Positions 8,398 through 19,688 of a stretch of 64,000 nt of DNA are shown here, piece after piece. The notes beneath the pieces are model-generated. The model saw only the letters and a list, made by a program, of their open reading frames with translations, did no database searches and had not been told where the DNA came from. The stretch is from positions 102,992 through 166,991 of the forward strand of contig DATJMX010000052.1 in assembly GCA_035508495.1 (NCBI GenBank), written 5' to 3'. A program made the position numbers and the translations under genes. The stretch is from Candidatus Binataceae bacterium. Lineage in GTDB: Bacteria > Desulfobacterota > Binatia > Binatales > Binataceae. The first letter of the stretch is position 1. Each line of letters begins with the position of its first letter.

Positions 8398-10923
8398 ATG
8401 GCTGGTGGACGAGAGGTAAAGGGCGGCAAGCCCGCGGCGCAAGGCGCCAGGTCTGCGCAAAGCGCCAAGCCTGCGAGTGCGAAGCCGCGCGCATCGGCAC
8501 AGAAACCCGCGCGCCGCGAATGGCGCATCCGCGGATGGCGCGTGCGCAACATCGCCGCCGCAGTCTTCCTGACCATATTTTTCGGACTCGGTTTTTACCT
8601 CGCGCAACTCTACGCCGAGATCTCGACGATGATCGCGCAGCGCGAGGCCGCGCTCACCTCCGCGATCTATTCCGCGCCAGCTCCGCTTCGCACCGGCGAC
8701 GACGTCGAACGAATCGGTTTATATAATCGCCTCGATCAACTGAGCTACACGCTCACCCCGCTCGCGAGTGCGCCCGGTGAATATTCCGCCAACCCGCGCG
8801 CGGTCTCGATATATGTGCGCGCCTTTCGCGTCGGCGTGAAGGACTATCCCGCGCGCGTCGTGCGAATCATCCTCGACAAGACGCGGATCACCGACGTTGC
8901 CGACGCATATGGCGTTGCGATGCAGGATGCGATGCTCGAGCCGGAAGTGATCGGGCGTTTGATGGCGGGAGCGCCGGCCGAGCGCGTCGAAGTCTCGCTC
9001 GACCAGCTCAAGCCTTACCTGGTCAAGGGATTGCTCGCGACCGAGGATCGGTATTTTTACTACCATCCCGGATTCGATCCGATTCGTATCGTCAAGGCTG
9101 CGATCGCCGACGTGCGCGCGCATCACCTGGTCGAAGGCGCGAGCACTCTCACCCAGCAACTCGCGCGAACCTTCATGGAGCGCCGCGAGCGCTCGTTCAG
9201 CCGCAAGTTCCGCGAGTTCGCCGTCGCGATAGTCCTCGAGCTGCGGCTGCGCAAATCGGAAATCCTCGAGCGCTATATCAACGACGTCGACATGGGCTCG
9301 TACGACGGCACGCCGATCGAGGGGATGCCGCAGGCGGCGCGGCTTTTCTTCAACAAGGATTTGCAGGAAGTCACTCCAGCCGAGGCCGCGATTCTGATCG
9401 GGATGGTGCGCGCGCCCACGACCTACGATCCGCGGCGGCATCCTGACAACGCGCTCAAGCGGCGCAACACCGTGCTCGGTATCATGGAGAACAACGGCGT
9501 AATCGACGAAGCGGCCTACAAAGTCGCGATCGCAACGCCGATTGAGACCGTGAAGGCGCCCGGCCTCCGGCGCGCGCCCTACTTCACCGACTTCGTGACC
9601 GCCTTCGTGCAGCATATCCCCGGCTTCAACGGCGATTTCGCCGGACTCAAGGTTTACACGACGCTCGACACCGTGATGCAGGCCGACGCCAACGACGCGA
9701 TCATTGAAAATCTCGCGCGCCTCGAAAAATCGCGTCACCGGCTCGCGCATGCGAACCCGAAAGACAAGCTGCAGAGCGCGATGGTCGCGATCGACGTGGA
9801 TACGGGCGCGATCCAGGCGATGGTCGGCGGGCGCAACTACTCTGAGAGTCAGTTCAACCGCGCTGCGCTCGCGGAGCGTCAGCCTGGCTCTGCGTTTAAG
9901 CCGATTGTCTATTTGTCAGCGCTCGATCCGAGCCGCGCGCCCTTCTCGCCACCGCTCACGCTCGCGTCGCTCCTGCCCGACGAGCAGATGTCGTTCAACG
10001 GATGGACGCCGGCCAACTATGAGCGCACCTATCAGCCGCAAGTGACGGTCGCCGAGGCGCTGATCGAATCGCTCAACGTGCCGACTGCCTATGTCGGCAA
10101 TGAACTCGGCGCGGGAAGGATCGTTCGCACCGCGCATGAGCTTGGAATCGGCGCCGATCTTCCGGCCGTACTGCCGATCTCGATCGGCGCCGACGAAGTC
10201 ACTCTGCTCGAGCTGGTCGGCGCCTACCAGGCCTTCGCCAGCGAAGGAATTCTGGAAGAGCCGTACGCCGTTGAATCGGTAGTCGATGCGAAAGACCACC
10301 AGATTTACCATCACGAGGACGTCTCCGATCGCGTCATCAAGCCCCAGGTCGCGTTCCTGATCACAGGCGCGTTGAAAGCCGTTCTGCGCTATGGCACCGG
10401 TGCGAGCTCCGGCCGCCTCGGCCTCGACTTCCCGGCCGCGGGCAAGACCGGCACGACGCAGGACTACAAGGACGCGTACTTCATCGGCTACACGCCGCGA
10501 ATCGCAGCCGGCGTGTGGGTGGGATTCGACCAACCCGAGAGTATCGGCCTGACTGGCGCGCAAGCCGCACTGCCGGCGTGGACGCAATTCATGATCGATT
10601 CCGCGCCGGCAGATCCCGAGGATTTCCCCGAGCCTTCCGGCATCACCTACGCGACGATCGATCCCGAAACAGGCGGCCTCGCAACGTCATCGTGTCCGCG
10701 CGCCGTGTCATTGCCGTTCCTGGTCGGCACAGCGCCAAGATTCATGTGCCCGGTCCACGGTGGCATCCTCGCCTCGGCGCCCTCGCCACCGCCAGCATTC
10801 TCAACTTCGCCAATGCCAGCATCGAATCCACCGCCAGTAGCGCCGGTGGCGTCGGCACGCCCCTCGAACTCCGATGTATTCGGCGCGATCGGCCACTTCT
10901 TCGGCAGCATCTTCCATCACTGA
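8398..10923 (+). CDS. mrcB: Class A penicillin-binding protein 1b-type bifunctional peptidoglycan synthase
   Basis: An 841-residue inner-membrane protein that polymerises and cross-links peptidoglycan. A basic Ala/Lys-rich cytoplasmic tail (1-50) leads to one membrane helix (~51-70). A UB2H-like region around 105-145 (RLDQLSYTLTPL, PGEYSANPRAVSIYVRAF) distinguishes PBP1b from PBP1a. The GT51 domain shows EDRYFYYHPGFD (catalytic Glu ~216), EGASTLTQQLARTF, RKFREF and KSEILERYIN. The transpeptidase domain has SAFK (Ser ~498), SLN (~558) and KTGTT (~683). The C-terminal ~60 residues are Pro/Ala/Ser-rich. All catalytic motifs are intact. UB2H in E. coli PBP1b binds an outer-membrane lipoprotein activator, and none is recognisable nearby. 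The gene appears monocistronic. Confidence 0.95.
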   Translation: MAGGREVKGGKPAAQGARSAQSAKPASAKPRASAQKPARREWRIRGWRVRNIAAAVFLTIFFGLGFYLAQLYAEISTMIAQREAALTSAIYSAPAPLRTGDDVERIGLYNRLDQLSYTLTPLASAPGEYSANPRAVSIYVRAFRVGVKDYPARVVRIILDKTRITDVADAYGVAMQDAMLEPEVIGRLMAGAPAERVEVSLDQLKPYLVKGLLATEDRYFYYHPGFDPIRIVKAAIADVRAHHLVEGASTLTQQLARTFMERRERSFSRKFREFAVAIVLELRLRKSEILERYINDVDMGSYDGTPIEGMPQAARLFFNKDLQEVTPAEAAILIGMVRAPTTYDPRRHPDNALKRRNTVLGIMENNGVIDEAAYKVAIATPIETVKAPGLRRAPYFTDFVTAFVQHIPGFNGDFAGLKVYTTLDTVMQADANDAIIENLARLEKSRHRLAHANPKDKLQSAMVAIDVDTGAIQAMVGGRNYSESQFNRAALAERQPGSAFKPIVYLSALDPSRAPFSPPLTLASLLPDEQMSFNGWTPANYERTYQPQVTVAEALIESLNVPTAYVGNELGAGRIVRTAHELGIGADLPAVLPISIGADEVTLLELVGAYQAFASEGILEEPYAVESVVDAKDHQIYHHEDVSDRVIKPQVAFLITGALKAVLRYGTGASSGRLGLDFPAAGKTGTTQDYKDAYFIGYTPRIAAGVWVGFDQPESIGLTGAQAALPAWTQFMIDSAPADPEDFPEPSGITYATIDPETGGLATSSCPRAVSLPFLVGTAPRFMCPVHGGILASAPSPPPAFSTSPMPASNPPPVAPVASARPSNSDVFGAIGHFFGSIFHH

Positions 10924-11192
10924 GCGCTGGTCCTGATGATTCCTCTCTTTTATCCCTGAATATCTAGCGGGGCGGGCGACCCGCCCAGCATTATGATGCG
11001 CGGAGTTCACTTCGGGCCACCTTTTGTTGATTCAATTCGAAGGCGCGCGGCGCGCCGACTTTACGGCGGGCTGGACGCCCACCCCACTGATTTTTTCGGA
11101 TTCTCAGGCAACCGGACTTCGCCGGCAAAGCGGAGGAGGTCATGTTTTGGAGGTGAGATGTAAGTTATTGAGAACGAGCAGAATGTGAGCAC
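10924..11192. repeat. Intergenic spacer with three GC-rich hairpins
   Basis: No gene is supportable here. Three short palindromes follow the mrcB stop. 10970-10986 is a perfect 7-bp stem (GGGCGGG/CCCGCCC, 3-nt loop). 11042-11056 is a 6-bp stem (GGCGCG/CGCGCC). 11068-11080 is a 4-bp stem (GGGC/GCCC) with a T6 run ten bases further on. The first could slow transcription after mrcB but lacks a T-tract, and the third is too weak and distant from its T-run to be called a terminator. Confidence 0.45.
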
Positions 11193-11231
11193 GAAAAAGA
11201 AAGCGCGGAGGCCGCATCGCGCCCTCCGCGC
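11193..11231 (-). terminator. Rho-independent terminator for the DUF1329 gene
   Basis: Read on the minus strand, a 9-bp perfect stem (GCGCGGAGG/CCTCCGCGC, arms 11223-11231 and 11203-11211) is followed immediately by TTTCTTTTT. It begins 17 bp after the stop codon of the DUF1329 gene, the correct place and orientation to end that transcript. Confidence 0.85.
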
Positions 11232-11247
11232 CCTGCCTGGCAGAGCC

Positions 11248-12579
11248 TTAGTGGCTCTCCTCCAGGCGCGCTGGGGTGAAGAAATCCTTGTCCACTACCC
11301 CGGAATTGATGTACCAGCATTCGCTGTTGCCGCTGGTGCTCGGCGAGTACACCGTCGTCGAGAAGCCTGTAGTCACATCCTCATCGACCATCGCGGTCTG
11401 GAACATCCGCTTGTAGGGCCAGACCGCCACGCGGGCGTATGGCGTCGAACGATCGCGGTAGGCATGGAAGGTCGCAATCGTTTTCCACAACTCGCCGTTG
11501 GGGTGAAACAGATCCGAGGCCGTGATGAACCAGCCTTCGGAATCGATATACAGAATCCGGCGCGGGACGATTACCTGGTCGGAGAGCGGCGAGCGCGGCT
11601 TGGCGTCGGCCTCGATAATATACACGTTGCGCATCTGCCAGTTCTCCGGACAGACGCTGCGGCCGCCGTCGTAAGGGCACGGCTGCTCGGGCGAGTTCGC
11701 CGCGTCGGTCACCGCGAGCATCGGACGCTCGCCCAGCAACCGATAGCTATAGTCGGTTAACTTCGCGTCGAAGCCGAACGAGGAATCCGGATCGAGCGTT
11801 GAGGCATAAGTCGTTGCCCCCGCTACTCCGCCCGCGGACGAGCCTGCACCGCCCCGCGACGCAACGCCAAAAGCGTCGGAGAGTTCAGTCGCAGGCAGAC
11901 GGCGCAGCCGCCGAGTTTCCGGGCTGTACTCCCATACCTGATCTTCGACGTTGGGCTGCACGAAACCTTCGCGCACGATTCCCGCGCCGTGCATCTCCTC
12001 GGGCTCGAGCACCGGGAAAACGCCCGAGCGATACGCAATGCCGGTCTGGTAGATATCGTTATCGATCGGCATAGGCGCGACTTCAGTACGGCCGATACTC
12101 TTGTAAAACCCAAAGTTACCAAAGGTCATCGCTTCGACGGATCCGCTTTGCCCCGGGCGATGACTGATCACCTGGACATTGCGCGCATCGACATCGTCGG
12201 TATAGAGCGGGCGGAACTCGAAGTTCCACATGATCTTCTGCGCCGCGTATGGATCGTTAACATCGACCAGCGGGAACGGCAGGCCGGCCTTGTAGTTCTG
12301 GATATTGCCGCCGACGGTGAGCTGAACTTGCGGCGAGTATTGCTCAGTCGCGGCTCTGTAGGGCGGCGGCCAGTCAAGATGAGTAGTCGGAACAATCTTC
12401 ATGACCATGCCCTGCTGCACGAGCATGTAATTTCCGGGACTCACGAGATTTGCGACCTTCGTCGCGTTGGCACGGGTGATGACGTCGCCGGGTCTGACCT
12501 GCGCGCTCGCTGTCGCCGCGATGACGAGAATCGACGCGGATGCGAACGCAAGCATCAATTGAGAACGGAATCCCTTCAT
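11248..12579 (-). CDS. DUF1329 family secreted outer-membrane-associated protein
   Basis: A 443-residue exported protein with a Sec signal peptide (cleavage likely after ATASA, residue ~26). Next come the family's typical opening (GDVITRANATKVANLVSPGN), a long beta-rich LolB-like domain, an FEFRPLYTDDVDARNV segment and a C-terminal region with YIDSEGW and a terminal cluster of aromatic residues. DUF1329 proteins occur with MMPL/RND exporters and DUF1302 porin-like proteins in hydrophobic-compound metabolism. Here the gene stands alone, with its own terminator at 11193-11231. Biochemical function is unknown. The ATG at 12579 is immediately followed by MKGFRSQ, a basic n-region. Confidence 0.85.
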   Translation of the reverse strand: MKGFRSQLMLAFASASILVIAATASAQVRPGDVITRANATKVANLVSPGNYMLVQQGMVMKIVPTTHLDWPPPYRAATEQYSPQVQLTVGGNIQNYKAGLPFPLVDVNDPYAAQKIMWNFEFRPLYTDDVDARNVQVISHRPGQSGSVEAMTFGNFGFYKSIGRTEVAPMPIDNDIYQTGIAYRSGVFPVLEPEEMHGAGIVREGFVQPNVEDQVWEYSPETRRLRRLPATELSDAFGVASRGGAGSSAGGVAGATTYASTLDPDSSFGFDAKLTDYSYRLLGERPMLAVTDAANSPEQPCPYDGGRSVCPENWQMRNVYIIEADAKPRSPLSDQVIVPRRILYIDSEGWFITASDLFHPNGELWKTIATFHAYRDRSTPYARVAVWPYKRMFQTAMVDEDVTTGFSTTVYSPSTSGNSECWYINSGVVDKDFFTPARLEESH

Positions 12580-12744
12580 ATGCCTGTACCTCGAGTGGCG
12601 CCTTGCGCGCCTGTGGCGGTGTGAATCGACGCGCGGTGAATACTCGCCGCTGACAGGAACAGAGCAAATCGCAGACCATCGCCGTCACGATCTTGGATGC
12701 AGATGCACGCGATGAAGGTACGCAAATGCTGATCGCGGAAGCTC

Positions 12745-12847
12745 CTGAATAGCCTCGCGCGCGGCTGGAGCCGCAGGCGCAAGCCGCAGGCGCAAGCCGT
12801 AGGCGCAAGCCGTAGGCGCAAGCCGCAAATCGGGAGAGGCTATTCAG
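12745..12847. repeat. 13-bp tandem repeat array bounded by a 12-bp perfect inverted repeat
   Basis: Four and a half head-to-tail copies of a 13-bp unit (AGCCGYAGGCGCA) run from 12769 to about 12827; units start at 12769, 12782, 12795, 12808 and 12821. The array is enclosed by perfect inverted arms, CTGAATAGCCTC (12745-12756) and GAGGCTATTCAG (12836-12847). The whole could fold into one long stem-loop. It occupies most of the 305-bp gap between the DUF1329 gene and the BaiN-type gene, which holds no supportable coding sequence. There is no spacer/repeat alternation, so it is not CRISPR. Confidence 0.75.
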
Positions 12848-12884
12848 CAGCGCAGGCGATTTTTGGAAAAGTACCTCGCCGGGC

Positions 12885-14057
12885 TTAAACGGCCTGTCCA
12901 GCCGACCAGCCGCTGGACCATGCCCACTGGAAGTTGTAGCCGCCTAGCCATCCTGTCACGTCGACGGCTTCGCCGATTATGTAGAGGCGCGGCACTTTCC
13001 GCGATTCCATCGTTTTCGACGAAAGCTCGTCGGTGTCTATTCCACCGACCGTCACTTCCGCTTTCGCAAATCCTTCCGAGCCCAATGGTGTCAGATGCCA
13101 CCGCTTGAGGCCTTCGCTTGCCTGGATAATCACGCGATCGGGGAGATTTGCTATTGCACCCGATGGAAATGAATCGGCGATCGCATTGGCAAGGCGGCCT
13201 GGAAGAAGTTCGCCCAAAATGGTCTTAAGCTCAGCTTTCGGACGAGTCCGCTTGCGATCCTTCAGGAGAGCTTCGGCGTCGATCGCCGGAGTCAGATCGA
13301 TCGAAATTGAATCGCCCGCGCGCCAATACGATGAGATCTGAAGTATCGCCGGCCCCGACAAGCCGCGATGCGTGAACAGGATACTTTCATGGAAGCTCGC
13401 GCGGCCGCATGAGACGATCGCATCGCTCGAGACGCCGCTGAGCGATCGGCAAAGCTCCAACGTGTCCGACTCGAACGTGAGCGGGACGAGTCCCGCGCGC
13501 GGCCCGACTATCTTCAGTCCGAAGCGGCGCGCGATATCGTAGCTGAAGCCGCTCGCACCCATCTTCGGAATCGAAAGGCCGCCGCTCGCGAGCACTACTG
13601 CCTTGGCGGTGAATATCTCCTTGTCGGTTTCGATTCGGAAGCGGTCGCTTTTCATAATATCGCGGACCCGATAGCCGCAGCGCAAATCGACATGCCCCGC
13701 GGCGCACTCGTTTAGGAGCATCGCAAGGATTTCGCGCGCAGAACCATCACAGAAAAGCTGGCCGAGAGTCTTTTCGTGATAGCCAATCCGATGGCGCTCA
13801 ACGAGCGCGACAAAATCACGCTCCGAGTAGCGGCTCAGCGCCGACTTGCAGAAGTGCGGATTGCTCGAGATGAAATTCGCCGCGCTGACCTCGAGATTGG
13901 TGAAATTGCATCGCCCACCGCCCGAGATGAGGATCTTCGCGCCCGGCTCGCGATTATGCTCGAGCAGCAGCACACGCCGCCCGCGCTGCCCCGCCGTCAT
14001 CGCGCACATCAGCCCGGCCGCACCAGCGCCGATTATCACCGCATCGAAGTCAGTCAC
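12885..14057 (-). CDS. BaiN/HI0933-type FAD-dependent NAD(P)/flavoprotein oxidoreductase
   Basis: A 390-residue flavoprotein. The N-terminal dinucleotide fold reads IGAGAAGLMCA, then the family's signature GAKILISGGGRCNFTN, a middle domain with LASGGLSIPKMG, and a C-terminal FAD contact around GEAVDVTGWLGGYNFQWAWSSG. This is the YhiN/HI0933 (BaiN) family. One member was assigned to bile-acid flavin reduction in gut clostridia, but most are uncharacterised. It lies downstream of aceF on the same strand, separated by 83 bp containing an imperfect inverted repeat (14062-14121), so co-transcription is possible but not assured. Confidence 0.88.
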   Translation of the reverse strand: MTDFDAVIIGAGAAGLMCAMTAGQRGRRVLLLEHNREPGAKILISGGGRCNFTNLEVSAANFISSNPHFCKSALSRYSERDFVALVERHRIGYHEKTLGQLFCDGSAREILAMLLNECAAGHVDLRCGYRVRDIMKSDRFRIETDKEIFTAKAVVLASGGLSIPKMGASGFSYDIARRFGLKIVGPRAGLVPLTFESDTLELCRSLSGVSSDAIVSCGRASFHESILFTHRGLSGPAILQISSYWRAGDSISIDLTPAIDAEALLKDRKRTRPKAELKTILGELLPGRLANAIADSFPSGAIANLPDRVIIQASEGLKRWHLTPLGSEGFAKAEVTVGGIDTDELSSKTMESRKVPRLYIIGEAVDVTGWLGGYNFQWAWSSGWSAGQAV

Positions 14058-14061
14058 AGAA

Positions 14062-14121
14062 AACCACTAAGAACACAAAGACACTAAGGATAAAACTTTG
14101 TGCCTTCGTGCCCTTGGTGGT
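14062..14121. repeat. Imperfect inverted-repeat element between aceF and the flavoprotein gene
   Basis: ACCACTAAGAACACAAAG (14063-14080) pairs imperfectly with CTTTGTGCC...TTGGTGGT (14096-14121), leaving a 15-nt AT-rich loop. The wording (ACAAAG, CTTTGTGCC, TTGGTGG) is that of a short dispersed palindrome seen in many environmental genomes. Its place between two same-strand genes suggests a read-through-limiting or mRNA-stabilising hairpin. There is no T-tract. Confidence 0.5.
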
Positions 14122-14140
14122 GAGTTCTGATTCCGGATCT

Positions 14141-15484
14141 TCAAAGCAGCGCGCGCCGCAGATCCGCCATCAGGCCGCCGAAGTAAGTGATGAACCGCGC
14201 CGCCATCGCACCGTCGATCACGCGATGGTCATATGAAAGCGACAGCGGCACGACGAGGCGCGGCACGAACGCATCCCCGCGCCAGACCGGCTTGCGCGTC
14301 ACGCGCGAGACGCCGAGCACGGCGACTTCGGGCGCGTTGATGATCGGCGAGAAATGCGACCCGCCGATTCCGCCGAGGCTCGACACCGTGAAGCATCCGC
14401 CCTGGATGTCTGCCGGCCTGAGTTTGCCTTCGCGTGCCGTCGCCGCCAGCGCCGCAGTCTCGCGCGCGATCTGCATGACGCCCTTCTTATCGACGTCGCG
14501 AATCACCGGCACCACAAGGCCTTCGGGCGTATCGGCAGCAAATCCAAAATGAAAGTACTTCTTTAAGATTAAATTATCGCCGTCGAGCGACGAGTTGAAC
14601 TCCGGATATTCGATGAGCGCCTGCACCAGCGCCTTCAGCACGAATGCGAGCAACGTGATGCGGACGCCGTCGTTCTTGCGCGCGGCATTGATCTCGGCGC
14701 GGAACACCTCGAGGTCGGTGACATCGGCCTCGTCGAACTGCGTGACGTGCGGGATCATCACCCAGTTGCGCGCGAGGTTGGTCTTCGAGATGCGCCGGAT
14801 GCGCGAGAGCTGGCGCATTTCGATTTCGCCGAACTTGGTGAAATCAAGTTTCGGCCACGGCGCGAGATCGAAGCCCGGTGCGACCGAGGTGCGAGCTGCG
14901 CCACCCGAAGACATCGCGGCTTTGACGAACTTCTCGACGTCGGTGCGGAAGATGCGCCCGTTCATCCCGGTGCCGGCGACCTGCGTCAGATCGACGCCAA
15001 GCTCGCGCGCGAATTTGCGCACCGCCGGACTAGCATGCGGCCGCTTTCCAACTTGGGCCGGTGCCGATTCGCTAGCGGCCTGGATCGAGATCACCTTGGC
15101 CGACTGCGGCGGCGCAGCTTTGGTGCTCTCCGCGCGCTGAATCGCAACTGACGAGGCCTGCACCGTGGGCGGCGCCGTCGCAACATGCTTCATCTGCGGC
15201 GCCTGCGCAGGAGCAACCGCCCCATCCGATGCCGCCGCAGTATCGCCGTCGGTTTCGATTACGACGAGCGCCGAGCCCTCGGAAATGCGGTCGCCGACTT
15301 TGACTTTGAGCTCTTTGATGACGCCGGTTTCGCTCGACGGCACTTCCATCGAGGCCTTGTCGGATTCGATGGTAATGATCGAATCGTCAACCTTGATCTT
15401 GTCGCCGGGCTTGACCATCACCTCGACGACTTCGACGTCCGAGAAATCGCCGATATCGGGAAGCTTTACTGCAACCGTCGCCAT
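14141..15484 (-). CDS. aceF: Pyruvate dehydrogenase E2, dihydrolipoyllysine acetyltransferase
   Basis: A 447-residue E2 component, which carries acetyl groups from E1 to CoA in the pyruvate dehydrogenase complex. One lipoyl domain (residues ~1-80) has the lipoylated lysine in ESDKASMEVP. An Ala/Pro-rich linker with S/T/Q follows. The peripheral-subunit-binding domain (~148-185) reads ASPAVRKFARELGVDL and GRIFRTDVEKF. The catalytic domain ends with SYDHRVIDGA (active His/Asp). A single lipoyl domain, versus three in E. coli, is common. It starts 4 bp after aceE, so translation is likely coupled. No E3 (lpd) gene is in the window. Confidence 0.95.
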   Translation of the reverse strand: MATVAVKLPDIGDFSDVEVVEVMVKPGDKIKVDDSIITIESDKASMEVPSSETGVIKELKVKVGDRISEGSALVVIETDGDTAAASDGAVAPAQAPQMKHVATAPPTVQASSVAIQRAESTKAAPPQSAKVISIQAASESAPAQVGKRPHASPAVRKFARELGVDLTQVAGTGMNGRIFRTDVEKFVKAAMSSGGAARTSVAPGFDLAPWPKLDFTKFGEIEMRQLSRIRRISKTNLARNWVMIPHVTQFDEADVTDLEVFRAEINAARKNDGVRITLLAFVLKALVQALIEYPEFNSSLDGDNLILKKYFHFGFAADTPEGLVVPVIRDVDKKGVMQIARETAALAATAREGKLRPADIQGGCFTVSSLGGIGGSHFSPIINAPEVAVLGVSRVTRKPVWRGDAFVPRLVVPLSLSYDHRVIDGAMAARFITYFGGLMADLRRALL

Positions 15485-15488
15485 CGCA

Positions 15489-18152
<2,664 letters not shown>

Positions 18153-18356
18153 CCGACTGCATGATTCCGCTGCGTTCAGACTTGCCGCGATCGCGGAGTC
18201 TCCGCGCCGCGGCTCCTCTTTCGAGCGTACCGAAACTAAGCCTCAAAACCCACCCCGGGTCCGCGTCCGGCGCGGCTCCTAGTACCAAAGTGCAATTGCG
18301 GCAAACTTGAGACAAACCTACCGTGATTCCGCAACCAACTCGGTGCGGAGTATTGG

Positions 18357-19121
18357 ATGAAGGCTCGCAAGGCAACTTGTCTGGTGGTGTGCTCGATACT
18401 CGCGGCCGTCCTCGCCAGCGGATGCTCGGAAACCTCCAAACCGGGGCCCAACGTCATGCAGCGGATGGAGGGCGAGACGCCCGCGCTGCCGACCGGCAAC
18501 GGCTTCTTCGGCGCTCAGTATTCGCTGCTCAAACCCGGGCAGGAGGGACAGGCGGCGCTGGGGTACGTCAATCCTGACGCGAAGTGGAGCTCGTACGACA
18601 AGGTGATGCTCGAGCCGGTCGAGTTTTGGGACGGCGAGAATTCGAGCGTCTCCCCTTCCGATCAACACATGTTGACGGCCTATTTCTACAATGAGTTGAA
18701 AGAGAACCTGCAAACGGACTTCACGCTGGTCGACCAGGGTGGGCCGGGGGTGATCGTGGTCCAGGTCGCGCTCATCAATGCCAAGGCGGCGACGCCCGTG
18801 ATGCGCTCCGTGTCGCTGGTCGTCCCGCAAATCCGGCTGGTCAACTCGCTGCAATCACTCGCGACTGGCAGTTACGCGTTCGTCGGATCCGCGGAAGCAG
18901 GCTGGAAGGTGACCGATGCGCAAAACGGCGAGCTGCTGGGCGCGGCGCTCGATCAGCGCGAAGGCGGCACCGCGCTCAGCTCGGCAGCGCAATGGCAATG
19001 GGGTGATGCCGAAAACGCCATGAACCTGTGGGCGCAGAAGACCGCCGCGCGCCTCGAGCAACTGCGCACGGGCGGCGCGGCCTCACCCTCGCCGGCAGCA
19101 AGTCCCGCGGCGGCGCAATGA
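18357..19121 (+). CDS. DUF3313 family lipoprotein
   Basis: A 254-residue exported lipoprotein. A Lys/Arg n-region and hydrophobic core end in the lipobox LASGC (Cys ~23). The mature part begins with a Pro/Gly-rich spacer and shows the DUF3313 pattern: an early YDKVMLEPVEFW, a conserved FYNELKENL helix, and a late GWKVTDAQNGELLGAALD followed by W-rich AQWQWGDAENAMNLWA. Its function is unknown, and it probably sits in the outer-membrane inner leaflet. It starts the RND block, and its stop overlaps the next start (ATGA at 19118). That argues for co-expression with the BON protein and, less certainly, with the efflux genes. Confidence 0.82.
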   Translation: MKARKATCLVVCSILAAVLASGCSETSKPGPNVMQRMEGETPALPTGNGFFGAQYSLLKPGQEGQAALGYVNPDAKWSSYDKVMLEPVEFWDGENSSVSPSDQHMLTAYFYNELKENLQTDFTLVDQGGPGVIVVQVALINAKAATPVMRSVSLVVPQIRLVNSLQSLATGSYAFVGSAEAGWKVTDAQNGELLGAALDQREGGTALSSAAQWQWGDAENAMNLWAQKTAARLEQLRTGGAASPSPAASPAAAQ

Positions 19122-19639
19122 TCATGAATCGAAATAGCAGTTCGACAATTTTCGCGCGGTTGTCTGTTGCGGCATTCGCAATCGCCCTAGCGCTCGCGAT
19201 ACCGCGCGCGGCTCGTGCCGACGCCAGCACCGTGCTCATGAACCGAGTGCAATACGCACTCGCCGCCAATACCAACCTCAACGGCGCCTCATGCTATGTC
19301 GTCTCGCCCGGAGTCGTCGTTCTCTACGGCACCGTCTTCAACGACAAAGATCGCGATCTCGCAGAATCGACGGCACGCGGCGTGCGCGGGGTGCATAAGG
19401 TTGTCAACACCTTGCGGACTTCGACGGGCAAGTGGCTCGAGCAGGAATCACGCATCAATGACACCTTGTTGCTCAATGGTTTCAACAGCGTGCAGGTGCG
19501 CGTAATCGCCAACCAGGCCTACCTATCCGGCACAGTGTCGAGCCCGGGCGAGGAGCAACGAGCAATACGGACGGTTAGTTCCGTGTCGAACTTGCAGGTT
19601 GTCAACTTCATGCGCGTGGTGCCGGGCTCGATTTTTTAG
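19118..19639 (+). CDS. Secreted protein with two BON domains
   Basis: A 173-residue periplasmic protein. The signal peptide ends near RAARA/DAS (residue ~33). Two BON-type repeats follow. The first spans about 37-100 (LMNRVQYALAANTNLN, VVLYGTVFND, ARGVRGVHKVVNTL). The second spans about 112-168 (INDTLLLNGFNSVQVRV, AYLSGTVSS, VSNLQVVNFMRV). BON domains bind phospholipid or envelope surfaces (OsmY, DolP). I chose ATG 19118 because it overlaps the upstream stop as ATGA; ATG 19124 is the alternative. Next to an RND system and a DUF3313 lipoprotein it may help maintain the envelope around the pump. Confidence 0.8.
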   Translation: MIMNRNSSSTIFARLSVAAFAIALALAIPRAARADASTVLMNRVQYALAANTNLNGASCYVVSPGVVVLYGTVFNDKDRDLAESTARGVRGVHKVVNTLRTSTGKWLEQESRINDTLLLNGFNSVQVRVIANQAYLSGTVSSPGEEQRAIRTVSSVSNLQVVNFMRVVPGSIF

Positions 19640-19688
19640 CTGTCGCCCAATGTGACCTGGACGAAGGAAATCACCTTCTAATCAGCTT

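Noticed and set aside
8719..9750. Minus-strand open frame antisense to mrcB
   Set aside because: mrcB has complete catalytic motifs in the other strand; the shadow has no recognisable features.
10970..10986. Terminator of mrcB
   Set aside because: Good stem but no T-tract follows; called as a hairpin only.
11185..11760. Plus-strand open frame over the DUF1329 gene
   Set aside because: Antisense shadow, and its start overlaps the terminator of the minus-strand gene.
12769..12827. Possible CRISPR-like array
   Set aside because: The units are directly adjacent with no spacers, 13 bp long and nearly identical, and no cas genes are nearby.
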